A DNA stretch of 64,000 nucleotides. Source: Jeotgalicoccus halotolerans. Its GTDB lineage: Bacteria > Bacillota > Bacilli > Staphylococcales > Salinicoccaceae. The position numbers and the translations under genes were made by a program. Positions 27,337 to 36,415 of the stretch are shown here, piece by piece. The stretch spans positions 62,001-126,000 of the forward strand of contig NZ_QUMW01000015.1 of assembly GCF_003387165.1 (NCBI RefSeq), read 5' to 3'. The notes below the pieces were generated by a model, which was given only the letters and a program-made list of their open reading frames with translations, was not told the origin of the DNA and did no database searches. Position 1 is the stretch's first letter; each line of letters starts with the position of its first letter.

Positions 27337-28338
27337 ATGGAGTTCAATATTTTAAATCAGAGCCCTGTACTTAACGGACATTCTGTCGAACAGTCTCTCG
27401 GCCATACGACAGAGCTTGCGAAGCTGGCTGACCGCCTTGGCTACAAACGTTACTTCGTATCGGAACATCACAATATGGAAAATGTCATCGGTACATCACC
27501 TGAAGTTTTAGTAACACATCTTCTTAACCAGACAAAAAATATAAATATCGGAGCAGGCGGTGTTATGCTGTCCCATCACAATCCTTTTCACGTAGCCGAG
27601 CAGTTCCAGCTGATCAGCCATCTCGCTCCCGGACGCGTCAATCTCGGTGTCGGCAAGGCTCCCGGCGGAACACCGCTCGCAACTGCTGCGCTGCAGCACG
27701 AGCTTCGTTCCGATATTGACTCCTTTAATGACCGATTCCTTAGTTTGAAATCTTTCGTGGACGGTACCCACGATAATCACAAAGTACTTAAAATATCCGT
27801 AGACACTGAATCTTCGAAACCTGATTTATTTTTGCTCGGCGGCAGTTTATCGTCTGCAAAATTTGCTGCTGACAATGAAGTGAATTATATCTTTGCTCAT
27901 TTTATTAAAAATGATGAAATATTACTGAAAGAAGTGGCCTCAGCCTACAAAGGATTGTATCCTGATGGGAAATTCATTGCAGCCTTATCAGTGCTCTTAA
28001 CTGAAACGGAAAAAGAGAAGAAAGCTGCGAAAGAAGAAAATGTCGTCTACTCTCTTAAATTCAAAGATGGAAGAACACTGCGTGTCACTACAGAGAAACA
28101 GGTCAATGACTATATTAAAAATACCGATGAAAAAATTGAAGTAGAGAAGAGTCAGCTGGATATGATACTCGGCACAAAGGACGAGATTTTATCGAAATTA
28201 AATGAACTCAGCAACAGCTGTCCAATCGATGAGTTCATGTTCCATCTGCCGACAGCAGATGCTAATCTCCGCAACCTTACAGTAGAAGCACTTGCACCGA
28301 TTCATACCATACACAAAGAAAAGGCTGGGATATTATGA
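27337..28338 (+). CDS. LLM-class flavin-dependent oxidoreductase
   Basis: Luciferase-like TIM-barrel protein of 333 residues. Start MEFNILNQSPVLNGHS, then RYFVSEHHNMENVIGTSPEVL, GAGGVMLSHHNPFHVAEQF and LAPGRVNLGVGKAPGGTP, all typical of the single-domain group that uses reduced FMN. GGAAGGAG precedes the ATG. Its stop overlaps the next gene by 4 bp, so the two oxygenases are made together. Substrate unknown; related pairs act on organosulfur compounds. Confidence 0.85.
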   Translation: MEFNILNQSPVLNGHSVEQSLGHTTELAKLADRLGYKRYFVSEHHNMENVIGTSPEVLVTHLLNQTKNINIGAGGVMLSHHNPFHVAEQFQLISHLAPGRVNLGVGKAPGGTPLATAALQHELRSDIDSFNDRFLSLKSFVDGTHDNHKVLKISVDTESSKPDLFLLGGSLSSAKFAADNEVNYIFAHFIKNDEILLKEVASAYKGLYPDGKFIAALSVLLTETEKEKKAAKEENVVYSLKFKDGRTLRVTTEKQVNDYIKNTDEKIEVEKSQLDMILGTKDEILSKLNELSNSCPIDEFMFHLPTADANLRNLTVEALAPIHTIHKEKAGIL

Positions 28339-29645
28339 GTAAGAAAGTACAATTCGGAGTTATGCTGCACGGCCCCGGCGGTCACATGAATGCATGGAGA
28401 AGCGAAGACGTTCCAAGTGATGCGAGCGTGAATTTCGAACACTACAAAAATATTACTTTAAAGGCTGAAGATGCAGGCTTTTCTTTTATATTTGTAGCTG
28501 ACGGACTGTATATAAACGATAAATCAATTCCGCACTTTTTAAGCCGCTTCGAACCGTTAACCCTGCTCGGCGCCCTTGCACCGATTACATCTCATATCGG
28601 TCTTGTTGCAACGGTATCGACGTCCTACAGCGAACCGTTTACAATTGCACGGCAGCTCGCATCAGTTGATATAATGAGCGGCGGACGTGCGGGCTGGAAC
28701 GTCGTCACATCACCGCTTGAAGGCAGTGCGAAAAACTTCAGCAAAGACAAACATCCGGAGCACAGTCTCCGCTACGATATCGCAGATGAACATCTCGCAG
28801 TCGTTCAGGGCTTGTGGGATTCCTTTGAAGATGATGCTTTTGTGCGCGATAAAAAAAGCGGGAAGTATTTTGACAAGGGAAAAATGCATCAGCTGAATTA
28901 CGAAGGTGAATTCTTTAAGATCCAGGGTCCGCTCAATATCGAGCGCTCTCCTCAAGGCCAGCCGATAATTTTCCAGGCAGGTGCTTCTAAAAAAGGCTCA
29001 GCATTCGCGGCACGAAATGCCGATGCTGTCTTTACCAATGCGAGCACTCTGGAAAAAGCGCAAAAAACTTATGCAGACCTGCGCCAGCAGGCGGCGGATA
29101 ACGGCCGCAGCCCTGATGAGATTAAAGTATTCCCGACTCTGCAGCCCATTGTCGGCAAAGATCAAGATGAAGTCCGCGAACGTTACGAATACATTAAGAA
29201 CCTGGTGACGATTGAAGAAGCTCTCGCTTATCTCGGCCGTTACTTCGATCATCACGATTTCAGCCAATACGATGTCGATGCACCGTTCCCTGAACTTGGA
29301 GATATCGGTAAAAACAGTTTCCAGTCGACAACTGACGAAATTAAGAAACGCGCTAAGGAAAACAAACTGACCCTGCGTCAGGTGGCAATGGAAGAAACTA
29401 CACGTGAAAGTCCGTTTATGGGCACGTACGAAGAGGTAGCTGACCAGATTATTGAATGGGTTGAGAACAAAGGCGCTGACGGATTTGTTCTGACTCCGCA
29501 TGTACTCGGAAATTTCTTCCACGACTTTATCGAAAAAGTGATTCCGATTTTAGTTGATAAAGGATATTACGATACTGCTTACGAAGGCAAAACTTTGCGG
29601 GATGAACTCGGCCTGCCGTTTAAAGAAAACAGGTATTCAAAATAA
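28335..29645 (+). CDS. NtaA/DmoA-type FMNH2-dependent monooxygenase
   Basis: Monooxygenase of 436 residues from the NtaA/SnaA/DszA/DmoA group of luciferase-like enzymes. Marks: GGHMNAWRSEDVP near the N-terminus, FIFVADGLYI, ARQLASVDIMSGGRAGWNVVTS and RSPQGQPIIFQAGASKKG. Members oxidise aminopolycarboxylates, dimethyl sulfide or thiophenes with FMNH2 from a separate reductase; no reductase is adjacent. Start ATG overlaps the upstream stop codon (ATGA). Confidence 0.87.
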   Translation: MSKKVQFGVMLHGPGGHMNAWRSEDVPSDASVNFEHYKNITLKAEDAGFSFIFVADGLYINDKSIPHFLSRFEPLTLLGALAPITSHIGLVATVSTSYSEPFTIARQLASVDIMSGGRAGWNVVTSPLEGSAKNFSKDKHPEHSLRYDIADEHLAVVQGLWDSFEDDAFVRDKKSGKYFDKGKMHQLNYEGEFFKIQGPLNIERSPQGQPIIFQAGASKKGSAFAARNADAVFTNASTLEKAQKTYADLRQQAADNGRSPDEIKVFPTLQPIVGKDQDEVRERYEYIKNLVTIEEALAYLGRYFDHHDFSQYDVDAPFPELGDIGKNSFQSTTDEIKKRAKENKLTLRQVAMEETTRESPFMGTYEEVADQIIEWVENKGADGFVLTPHVLGNFFHDFIEKVIPILVDKGYYDTAYEGKTLRDELGLPFKENRYSK

Positions 29646-29652
29646 ATTATTT

Positions 29653-29690
29653 GCGAGCATCTGCTTCCATTTGGAACAGATGCTTTTTTA
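29653..29690 (+). terminator. Terminator of the monooxygenase pair
   Basis: GAGCATCTG / CAGATGC stem followed by six T residues, shortly after the stop codon. Confidence 0.85.
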
Positions 29691-29845
29691 TTGCGGTTTA
29701 TAGAGGTTCAAATCTTACTGAATCAGGATGTAAACACTTTAATTTTCTATTAAATCTAAATTATCTGAAATTTAATTGACGAATGTTACCAGTCTTGCTA
29801 CACTTAGCATTAAATTTTTATAAATACAGTTGCAGGAGGACTGCC

Positions 29846-31285
29846 ATGCTTACTTTTTTTACAGCTTTATTTTTATTAATTGCAGGATATATGATTTACG
29901 GGAAAATTGTTGAAAAAATATTTGTAATCAATGATAAAAATCCCACTCCGGCATATGAAACTAACGACGGTGTCGACTACATGCCGATGCATCCGATTAA
30001 AGGCTGGCTGATCCAGTTATTAAATATCGCCGGGCTAGGGCCTGTATTCGGTGCAGTCGCAGGTGCCGTTTACGGACCGCCTGCCTTAATCTGGATAGTT
30101 GTCGGCTGTATCTTTGCTGGTGCTGTTCACGATTACTTTGCCGGTATGCTCAGTCTAAGACATAACGGGTCGCAGTTTCCCGCGCTGGTAGAAAGATACT
30201 TAGGTAAAGGTGTTAAGGCTTTTATCTACATCGTGTCACTAGCCTTAATGATTCTCGTAACCGCAGCGTTCACTGCAGGTCCTGCAGAACTGATTTCCTT
30301 AAAAACAAACGGAGCCATTCCATTCTTTGCCGCTTTAGTTATTATTTTTGCATACTTTGTTATGGCAGCGGTACTGCCGATTAATAAAATCATTGGCCGT
30401 ATTTATCCGTTTTTCGGTGCTGTGCTGATTATTATGGCGGTTTCAGTAATGATTGGTCTAATTTTTTCAAGCACTCCAATTCCAAACCTGACTTTTGAAA
30501 ACCAGCATCCGGAAGGCCTTCCTGTCTGGCCATTAATTATGGTAACAATTTCATGCGGCGCAATCAGCGGTTTCCATTCAACTCAAAGCCCTATTATTGC
30601 GCGTACAGTTAAAAAAGAATCAGATGGCAGAAAAGTATTTTTCGGCGCTATGATTGCCGAAGGTGTTATTGCACTCATATGGGCGACTGCCGGCATGACA
30701 TTCTTCCATGGCACAGGCGGACTGGCTGAAGCACTTGCAGCAGGCGGTCCTGCTGGTGTTATTGATACAATCTCTATTGAGATGCTCGGTTCTGCGGGGG
30801 CGATTCTTGCATTTTTAGGTGCGATTATCTTACCGATTACAACAGGAGATACTGCACTTCGTTCATCGCGCATGATGCTGACTGAAGCTGTAGCAAGTAT
30901 AAAAAAGAGCCGTAAAGCACCAAAAATGTTCTGGATGACAATTTGTGTTGGTACTCCGGCCTTCCTCTTATCAACAATAGATTACACCTTTCTTTGGAGA
31001 TACCTCGGTTTTACAAACCAGACAGTCGCAGCGACAATGCTGTGGGTTGCCACTGTTTATCTCTTAAAAGAAGGAAAGTTACATTACATTGCAGGTATCC
31101 CGGCCTTATTTATGACCGGTGTTGTAGGAACTTACTTCCTTTATGCACCGGAGACTTTAAATCTCGATTACGGAATCTCTGTTATCGGCGGTTTAATCCC
31201 GGTAGCTGTCACAGGTTTCCTCTATATCAAAGCAATTATGAAACAGCGTACTGCAGCAGTTAAAGACGCTCTATATGAGCATTAA
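29846..31285 (+). CDS. cstA: Carbon starvation protein CstA family transporter
   Basis: Polytopic membrane protein of 479 residues from the CstA/BtsT family, whose studied members take up pyruvate or peptides under carbon limitation. Recognisable stretches are GWLIQLLNIAGLGPVFGAVAG-like sequence near residue 52, HDYFAGMLSLRH, CGAISGFHSTQSPIIARTV and TTGDTALRSSRMML. It is shorter than E. coli CstA (about 700 aa), as is normal for the short Gram-positive form. ATG 29846 follows CAGGAGG; the upstream extension from 29783 is rejected. A partial CcpA-like site (12 of 14) lies at 29729-29742. Confidence 0.88.
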   Translation: MLTFFTALFLLIAGYMIYGKIVEKIFVINDKNPTPAYETNDGVDYMPMHPIKGWLIQLLNIAGLGPVFGAVAGAVYGPPALIWIVVGCIFAGAVHDYFAGMLSLRHNGSQFPALVERYLGKGVKAFIYIVSLALMILVTAAFTAGPAELISLKTNGAIPFFAALVIIFAYFVMAAVLPINKIIGRIYPFFGAVLIIMAVSVMIGLIFSSTPIPNLTFENQHPEGLPVWPLIMVTISCGAISGFHSTQSPIIARTVKKESDGRKVFFGAMIAEGVIALIWATAGMTFFHGTGGLAEALAAGGPAGVIDTISIEMLGSAGAILAFLGAIILPITTGDTALRSSRMMLTEAVASIKKSRKAPKMFWMTICVGTPAFLLSTIDYTFLWRYLGFTNQTVAATMLWVATVYLLKEGKLHYIAGIPALFMTGVVGTYFLYAPETLNLDYGISVIGGLIPVAVTGFLYIKAIMKQRTAAVKDALYEH

Positions 31286-31304
31286 TTCTTCTCATCAACT
31301 GCAT

Positions 31305-31355
31305 AAAAAGAGCGGGACCAGAATTCTTTAAGATTCTCGTCCCGCTTTTTTATTT
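31305..31355. terminator. Bidirectional terminator between cstA and the LysM-CHAP gene
   Basis: AAAAAGAGCGGGAC / GTCCCGCTTTTTT with an inner AGAAT/ATTCT pairing, between convergent genes. Confidence 0.9.
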
Positions 31356-31363
31356 ATTATAAA

Positions 31364-32362
31364 TTAGTTGATGAAATTGTGGCTTGCTGCTTGAGAAGCA
31401 CTTAGTGTTCTTGTGCTCACACTTCCAAGTCCGCCGCCAAACTGCATTTCAGAAACAGTAACTGAACCGTCAGCGTTTACGTTTTCGACAATCGCAACGT
31501 GACCAAGTCCGTATGCACCATTAGTATAAGCTGGTGCCTGCATAATTGCACCTACTGAAGGTGAATTACTTACTGAGTAGCCTGATGCCTGAGCTGCGCT
31601 TGCCCAGTTTGTAGCATTTCCCCACATGTTGCCTGCGCCTAGACCGCGCTGTGAGCGCTGTTCAAATACATACCATGCACATGTACCCCAGTCATAGTAG
31701 TTTGCACCGTTGCTTGCACTTGTTACAGGTGCTGATGCTGCTGGAGTTGCTGCCTGCGGCTGTTCAACTTCCTCTACTGCTGGTGCTGAAACTTCTTCTG
31801 TTTGTACTTCTTCTGCTGCTGGAGCTGGTGCTGATTCAGCTGGAGCCGCTTCCGCTGCTTCAACTTCCTCTACTGCTGGTGCTGAAATTTCTTCAGCCGG
31901 AGCTGCAGTTTCCTCAGCAGGCGCTTCTTCTACTGTCACTGCTGCAGTCGCTGATATTTCAGCAACGGAAATAGTTTTGCCTGCAATAATTAAATCTGAA
32001 GATAAGTTGTTCCAAGCTTTAAGGTTGTCGACTGTTACATTGAACTGATTAGCAATTGCGAATAAAGTGTCGCCAGCTTCAATTGTATATGTAGTAGCAG
32101 TTTCTTCCTCTTCAACTTCAACTTCTTCTGCAGGTGCTGCATTTGGTGCTTCAGCGTCTACTTTAAGAACGTCTCCAGGAAAAATAAGATCTGAAGTTAA
32201 GTTGTTTAATGATTTAATTTCATTAACTGACTGTGCTGTACCTGAAGAGATGCTCCAAAGAGTGTCCCCTGATTCTACTGTAATTTCTGATGCTGATATA
32301 TTAGCTGCAGCTACTGCTGATAAAGCTGTAAGCGATGCTGCAGAGATAATTGTTTTTTTCAT
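31364..32362 (-). CDS. Secreted LysM-CHAP cell-wall hydrolase
   Basis: Exported protein of 332 residues: signal peptide (about 1-25), LysM 1 (27-68, VESGDTLWSISSG), LysM 2 (about 88-132, IEAGDTLFAIANQ), an Ala/Glu/Pro-rich linker with the repeated phrase EE(V/I)SAPAVEEVE, and a C-terminal CHAP domain (last ~110 residues) with catalytic Cys in GTCAWYVFEQR and His in GLGHVAIVE. It likely cleaves peptidoglycan as an amidase or endopeptidase, like staphylococcal Sle1/SsaA proteins. ATG 32362 follows GGAGG by 8 nt; an upstream ATG at 32377 is rejected. A WalR-type box upstream suggests WalKR control. Confidence 0.9.
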   Translation of the reverse strand: MKKTIISAASLTALSAVAAANISASEITVESGDTLWSISSGTAQSVNEIKSLNNLTSDLIFPGDVLKVDAEAPNAAPAEEVEVEEEETATTYTIEAGDTLFAIANQFNVTVDNLKAWNNLSSDLIIAGKTISVAEISATAAVTVEEAPAEETAAPAEEISAPAVEEVEAAEAAPAESAPAPAAEEVQTEEVSAPAVEEVEQPQAATPAASAPVTSASNGANYYDWGTCAWYVFEQRSQRGLGAGNMWGNATNWASAAQASGYSVSNSPSVGAIMQAPAYTNGAYGLGHVAIVENVNADGSVTVSEMQFGGGLGSVSTRTLSASQAASHNFIN

Positions 32363-32428
32363 GTTTAAATCCTCCATAGTTTGGGAATAATGTTATTGAA
32401 CTCTATCCCGAGTCATTCCACGAGTATT

Positions 32429-32477
32429 ACTATAGCATATGGCTCAAGGGATTTGGCGTTTGTAATTGACTTGTAAT
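32429..32477 (-). promoter_or_regulatory. WalR box and -10 element of the LysM-CHAP gene
   Basis: TGTAAT-TGACT-TGTAAT at 32461-32477 (plus strand) is an exact match to the WalR consensus TGTWAH-N5-TGTWAH. Read toward the gene, a TATAGT -10 lies at 32429-32434, which places the box immediately upstream of the -35 position. No good -35 is present, as expected for an activated promoter. The box lies in the inverse orientation relative to the gene. Confidence 0.65.
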
Positions 32478-32544
32478 CTAATAGAAAAATTTATGAGATT
32501 AGAGTTATATTAAGTAAGCGGCTTCATAATTGTTAATTTTACGT

Positions 32545-32588
32545 AAAACACCCGCAAGCCTTGATATGCAAAGGCTGCGGGTGTTTTA
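32545..32588 (-). terminator. Terminator of the acid-sugar operon
   Basis: AAAACACCCGCA / TGCGGGTGTTTTA stem with an inner GCCTT/AAGGC pair, about 55 bp after the GntP permease stop codon. Confidence 0.85.
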
Positions 32589-32641
32589 TCGTATATTTTA
32601 AATTCAAAGTTATCAAACTTTCGTAATATAACTGTAATGTT

Positions 32642-34039
32642 TTAAAAGAACACTAAATCAAGTAAAATCAGTGTCACACCGGCGACAAACCAGCCGATGG
32701 TCGTCGGAATTGACCAGACCATAATCTGTTCTTTAACTTTAGTTATACCGAGCATTCTGTTGACTACCCAGAACAGGCTGTCGTTAAAGTATGAGAAACA
32801 CATTGCTCCGAATGCTGCTGCCTGGGCTGCGAGCACAGGATCAAGCCCCATGTTGGAAACGATTGGTGCAGCGATTGAAGCCGCTGTAATCATTGCTACA
32901 GTGCCGCTTCCCTGCACCAGACGCACGAAGGTTGCGATAAAGAACGGAATCAGTATCGCCGGCACACTCCATGTTGCAACGTATTCTGCAATGACTTCCC
33001 CTGTGCCGCTGACGCGCAGCACTTCTCCGAGCGCTCCCCCTGCACCGGTAACGAGCAGTATAATACCTGATGTTTTAATTCCTGTTTCCAATTCATCGAG
33101 GGTAGCATCCTTCGAATATCCTTTGGTCAGGAATAAGAGAGAATAAATCAGACCGAGAGCCACAGCAACAATCGGATTTCCGAAAAATGTAATGTATGAT
33201 AGTACTGTTTCAGAAATATTAATTATCCCGCCGTCCTGCAAAGCATTAATTCCTGTATTACTAAAAATTAAAATGAGCGGAATAGCGATTGGCAGAGCAG
33301 ATAAGATAAAGGAAGGCAGTTCCTTTTCACGTACTGATACTGCATCTTCAAATTCTGCGAATGCTTCTTTAGCAGAAGGACGGTAATAACCTTCACCTTC
33401 TGCTTCTGGCAGCTGGTAAATTTTCCGGCCAATCCACTGTGCATATAAAACACCTGAAATAACAACAGGCACCGAAACAATTAGACCGATTATAACCATC
33501 TTACCGACGTCAGCACCGAATATTCCTGCTACACCTAGAGGTCCCGGTGTCGGCGGAACTGCATGATGTGTCGCAGCAAGTCCGACTGCCAGTGCCACAC
33601 CAAGTGTAATAACAGATTTACCTGTTTGACGTGACAAGGCTTTAACCAGCGGATGCAGAATTACGAAGGCTGAATCTACAAAGATTGGAATTGCAACGAT
33701 GTAACCGCTGACCGCAATTGCCCATTCTTCTTTTTTCCGTCCAATAAACTTAATCATCGTATAGGCCAGTTTTTCTGCAGCGCCTGAAATTTCCATAATT
33801 TTACCCATCATAATTCCAAGTCCAATAATAATACCGATTGAAGCCAGAGTTGAACCAAAGCCGGAAGAAATTGTTCCGATAGTATCTTCAGGTGACATTC
33901 CCCCGATAATACCGGTCATTACTGCCGCGATAAGTAAAGCAAGGAATACATGTATGCGAGTCTTAAGCACTAAAAAGATAAGCAGTGCGATGCCGATAAC
34001 CAGACCGACTATCATTTGTGTCGATGAAACATCTGTCAT
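32642..34039 (-). CDS. GntP family gluconate/acid-sugar:H+ symporter
   Basis: Integral membrane permease of 465 residues with about 12-14 helices, from the GntP family. Family marks include SGFGSTLASIGIIIGLGIMMG, TGKSVITLGVALAVGLAATHH and PPTPGPLGVAGIFGADVG. It is last in an operon with a DUF1537 kinase and PdxA2, so the substrate is probably a four-carbon sugar acid such as D-threonate or D-erythronate rather than gluconate. ATG 34039 with GGAGGG 8 nt upstream is preferred over ATG 34057. A CcpA-type site overlaps its upstream region. Confidence 0.87.
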   Translation of the reverse strand: MTDVSSTQMIVGLVIGIALLIFLVLKTRIHVFLALLIAAVMTGIIGGMSPEDTIGTISSGFGSTLASIGIIIGLGIMMGKIMEISGAAEKLAYTMIKFIGRKKEEWAIAVSGYIVAIPIFVDSAFVILHPLVKALSRQTGKSVITLGVALAVGLAATHHAVPPTPGPLGVAGIFGADVGKMVIIGLIVSVPVVISGVLYAQWIGRKIYQLPEAEGEGYYRPSAKEAFAEFEDAVSVREKELPSFILSALPIAIPLILIFSNTGINALQDGGIINISETVLSYITFFGNPIVAVALGLIYSLLFLTKGYSKDATLDELETGIKTSGIILLVTGAGGALGEVLRVSGTGEVIAEYVATWSVPAILIPFFIATFVRLVQGSGTVAMITAASIAAPIVSNMGLDPVLAAQAAAFGAMCFSYFNDSLFWVVNRMLGITKVKEQIMVWSIPTTIGWFVAGVTLILLDLVFF

Positions 34040-34055
34040 ATATTTTCCCTCCGTC

Positions 34056-34069
34056 AAAAAGCGTTTTCA
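34056..34069 (-). promoter_or_regulatory. Catabolite-responsive element before the GntP permease gene
   Basis: TGAAAACGCTTTTT on the minus strand matches the cre consensus at 13 of 14 positions. It lies in the 69-bp gap between pdxA2 and the permease gene, so CcpA could act as a roadblock or on an internal promoter. Confidence 0.55.
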
Positions 34070-34085
34070 TTTTATGTAAATTAAA

Positions 34086-34104
34086 GGGGCGGATAAACCG
34101 CCCT
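34086..34104 (-). other. Intercistronic hairpin between pdxA2 and the permease gene
   Basis: GGGGCGG-ATAAA-CCGCCCT stem-loop directly after the pdxA2 stop codon, followed on the minus strand by CTTTAATTT. It may be a weak terminator or an mRNA-processing/stability element that lowers permease expression. Confidence 0.45.
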
Positions 34105-34108
34105 GGAA

Positions 34109-35107
34109 TTATTTTCTGAAAGTTAATGCATATTCTCCTGCGAGTTTAATACATTCTTCCATGCTTTCGCTGGATGCAATATTTTGTCCTGCGATATCGA
34201 ATGCTGTACCGTGATCTACTGAGCTTCTCAGGAAAGGCAAGCCGTTTGTAATCGAAATTGTTTTGTGGAAATCCGTCATTTTCGCTGCGATGTGCCCCTG
34301 ATCGTGGTAGAGAGAAATGACTGCATCATAACGTCCGTTAAGTGCCTGGAAGAATACAGAGTCTGCAGGAACCGGTCCTGCGACTTCGTAGCCGTCTGCC
34401 TGTGCACGTTTGATTCCCGGAGTAATTTCATCGATTTCTTCGTTCCCGAATAGTCCGCCTTCTCCGCTGTGAGGGTTTAATCCTGCCACTGCAAGTTTTG
34501 GTGCTTCAACACCAAGTTTAATTAAAGCGTCATACGAACGTTTAATGTAATCGTGCACACGTTCAGCTGTCATCTGGTCAATCGCATCTTTTACGGACAA
34601 GTGACGCGTCAGGAAGAATATACGCAGGCTTTTCACCTGGAACATCGTTAACGGATCGTGCGAATTCGTCAGCTCTTCAAGCATTTCAGTGTGTCCGATA
34701 AAAGGCACTTCAGCCGCTTTCAGCGATTCTTTGTTAATCGGTGTTGTTGCCAGTGCATCAACTTTTCCGTCCATAGCGAGTTTAATTGCATATTCGATGT
34801 ATTCAAAGGCAGCTTTACCGCATTGTTTTTGAACTTCTCCAAATTGGAAAGTTTCTGTATCGACATTATTTAAATCGATTAGATTGATTGCCTTGCCTGA
34901 AAAGTCCGCTTCTTCGACTTCTTTAATTACGTTTACCGGCAAATCAGTGCCTGTAATTTCCAGCGCCTTATCGATAATTTTTTTATCGCCGACAACGATT
35001 GAATTTGCCGCTTCAAGCACCTCGCTGTTTAAAAATGATTTCACTGTAATTTCCGGACCAATCCCTGCCGGATCTCCCATTGGTACTGCAATAATTGCTT
35101 TTGTCAT
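34109..35107 (-). CDS. pdxA2: 4-phospho-D-threonate / 4-phospho-D-erythronate dehydrogenase (PdxA2)
   Basis: PdxA-family NAD-dependent dehydrogenase, 332 residues. It begins IIAVPMGDPAGIGPEITVK and carries the metal-binding His residues in IGHTEMLEELT, LNPHSGEGG and SLYHDQGHIAAK. True PdxA makes vitamin B6, but next to a DUF1537 kinase and a GntP permease it matches PdxA2, which oxidises and decarboxylates the 4-phosphorylated acid to DHAP. AGGAGG precedes ATG 35107; 12 bp separate it from the kinase gene. Confidence 0.85.
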   Translation of the reverse strand: MTKAIIAVPMGDPAGIGPEITVKSFLNSEVLEAANSIVVGDKKIIDKALEITGTDLPVNVIKEVEEADFSGKAINLIDLNNVDTETFQFGEVQKQCGKAAFEYIEYAIKLAMDGKVDALATTPINKESLKAAEVPFIGHTEMLEELTNSHDPLTMFQVKSLRIFFLTRHLSVKDAIDQMTAERVHDYIKRSYDALIKLGVEAPKLAVAGLNPHSGEGGLFGNEEIDEITPGIKRAQADGYEVAGPVPADSVFFQALNGRYDAVISLYHDQGHIAAKMTDFHKTISITNGLPFLRSSVDHGTAFDIAGQNIASSESMEECIKLAGEYALTFRK

Positions 35108-35119
35108 ATATAATTCCTC

Positions 35120-36403
35120 CTATTTTGATTTTAAATACTGTACTGCTTCATAGAGCGTCTGCCTGCTGCCGATCATACCGCCTTTAGTCACGAGCGGGAG
35201 ACCTTCATATTTTCCGCCGAGCAGATGGCCGTATGCAATCAGCGGACCGACTTCATCGATTAATTTAATTCCGCTCGCAAGCGTAATGCTCGCAAGTGAT
35301 GCTGTTACATCACCGCCGCTGACGTAACAGCCTTTAATTTCGTGGTCCGCTTCGTCGAGCAGCCGTTTCGTAATTGTCGCCAGCCCGTCGGTTATCCGTT
35401 TAGCTACACGATCCGGCGTAACCCCGTGCGATGCCGCAATTTTTTTAATGTCGATAATAACGAGGTTTTCTTCATTAGTGGTAATCACAACAACTTCGTT
35501 TTCCTCCATGCGCTCCTTGGCAAGCTGTACACTTTTCTCAACTTCGGCATGCCAGTTTTCATCGAAGGTTGCAAGTTTGTTAATATCGGGAATAACCGGT
35601 GTTAATTTCAGTCTGTCGATTAAATACACGAGCTGTCTTTCCGACACTTTCGTTGCACTGCCGACTGTAACGATAATCTTCCGGTCGTCGCCGATCTGAT
35701 CCGCCCGGTATTTAGCATAGAGCGACGTAAACGGTCCCGGATCAATCGGTACAATTTTTTTATCCGTATAACCGCAAAGTGTTTCTGCAATAAACTCAAT
35801 ATCGTTATTCGTCACTGCATCGAGAACGATGATCTTATTGCCGTCATCTACCAGTTTTTTAAAGCTGCGGATAAATATATCCCGGTCATCCGTCATATCA
35901 TTAATGGTCAGGACCCCGACTTTATGACTGGTTTGAGAAGAAATAATTTCCGGGACATATGATGTTGTAATTGGAGTAATCGGGTCGTTTGCTGCATCTG
36001 TTTTATGGAGCGGCAGGTTATCGACCAGAAGATAGCCGCCGACTGTCACCCTTCCGGAATCCGGAAACGACGGAACAACTACTCCGACTGAATCCGGTCC
36101 GACTGTATCGAGAATCATATCTATTTCAACACCGACGTTGCCGCGGAGCGTAGAGTCAATGCGTTTGCACAGTATGTCTGCACCCCAGTCTTTCAGCTTA
36201 CGAAGAGAGCCGCCGACTCTGTAGTCGAGCACTTTTTTTGAAGCATAACGGCTGTCTGTATCTACTATAATCGCATCGGTTTCATCATCTTGCATTAAAT
36301 CGTTGTAATGAAAATACGTTGCCGGATGAAAACCATTTTTACTGAGCCGGACGCCGGTGGCATTTGCACCGGTTAAATCGTCCGCAATTATTCCTACTTT
36401 CAC
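35120..36403 (-). CDS. Four-carbon acid sugar kinase (DUF1537, DtnK/DenK type)
   Basis: 427-residue kinase of the DUF1537 family, which phosphorylates four-carbon sugar acids such as D-threonate and D-erythronate at C4. N-terminal substrate domain: KVGIIADDLTGANATGVRLS and KRIDSTLRGNVGVEI. C-terminal nucleotide domain: GCYVSGGDVTASLA and GPLIAYG. The start is GTG with GGAGGG 7 nt upstream. The operon with PdxA2 supports this role; whether threonate or erythronate is used cannot be decided from sequence. Confidence 0.85.
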   Translation of the reverse strand: MKVGIIADDLTGANATGVRLSKNGFHPATYFHYNDLMQDDETDAIIVDTDSRYASKKVLDYRVGGSLRKLKDWGADILCKRIDSTLRGNVGVEIDMILDTVGPDSVGVVVPSFPDSGRVTVGGYLLVDNLPLHKTDAANDPITPITTSYVPEIISSQTSHKVGVLTINDMTDDRDIFIRSFKKLVDDGNKIIVLDAVTNNDIEFIAETLCGYTDKKIVPIDPGPFTSLYAKYRADQIGDDRKIIVTVGSATKVSERQLVYLIDRLKLTPVIPDINKLATFDENWHAEVEKSVQLAKERMEENEVVVITTNEENLVIIDIKKIAASHGVTPDRVAKRITDGLATITKRLLDEADHEIKGCYVSGGDVTASLASITLASGIKLIDEVGPLIAYGHLLGGKYEGLPLVTKGGMIGSRQTLYEAVQYLKSK

Positions 36404-36415
36404 GATTTACCCTCC

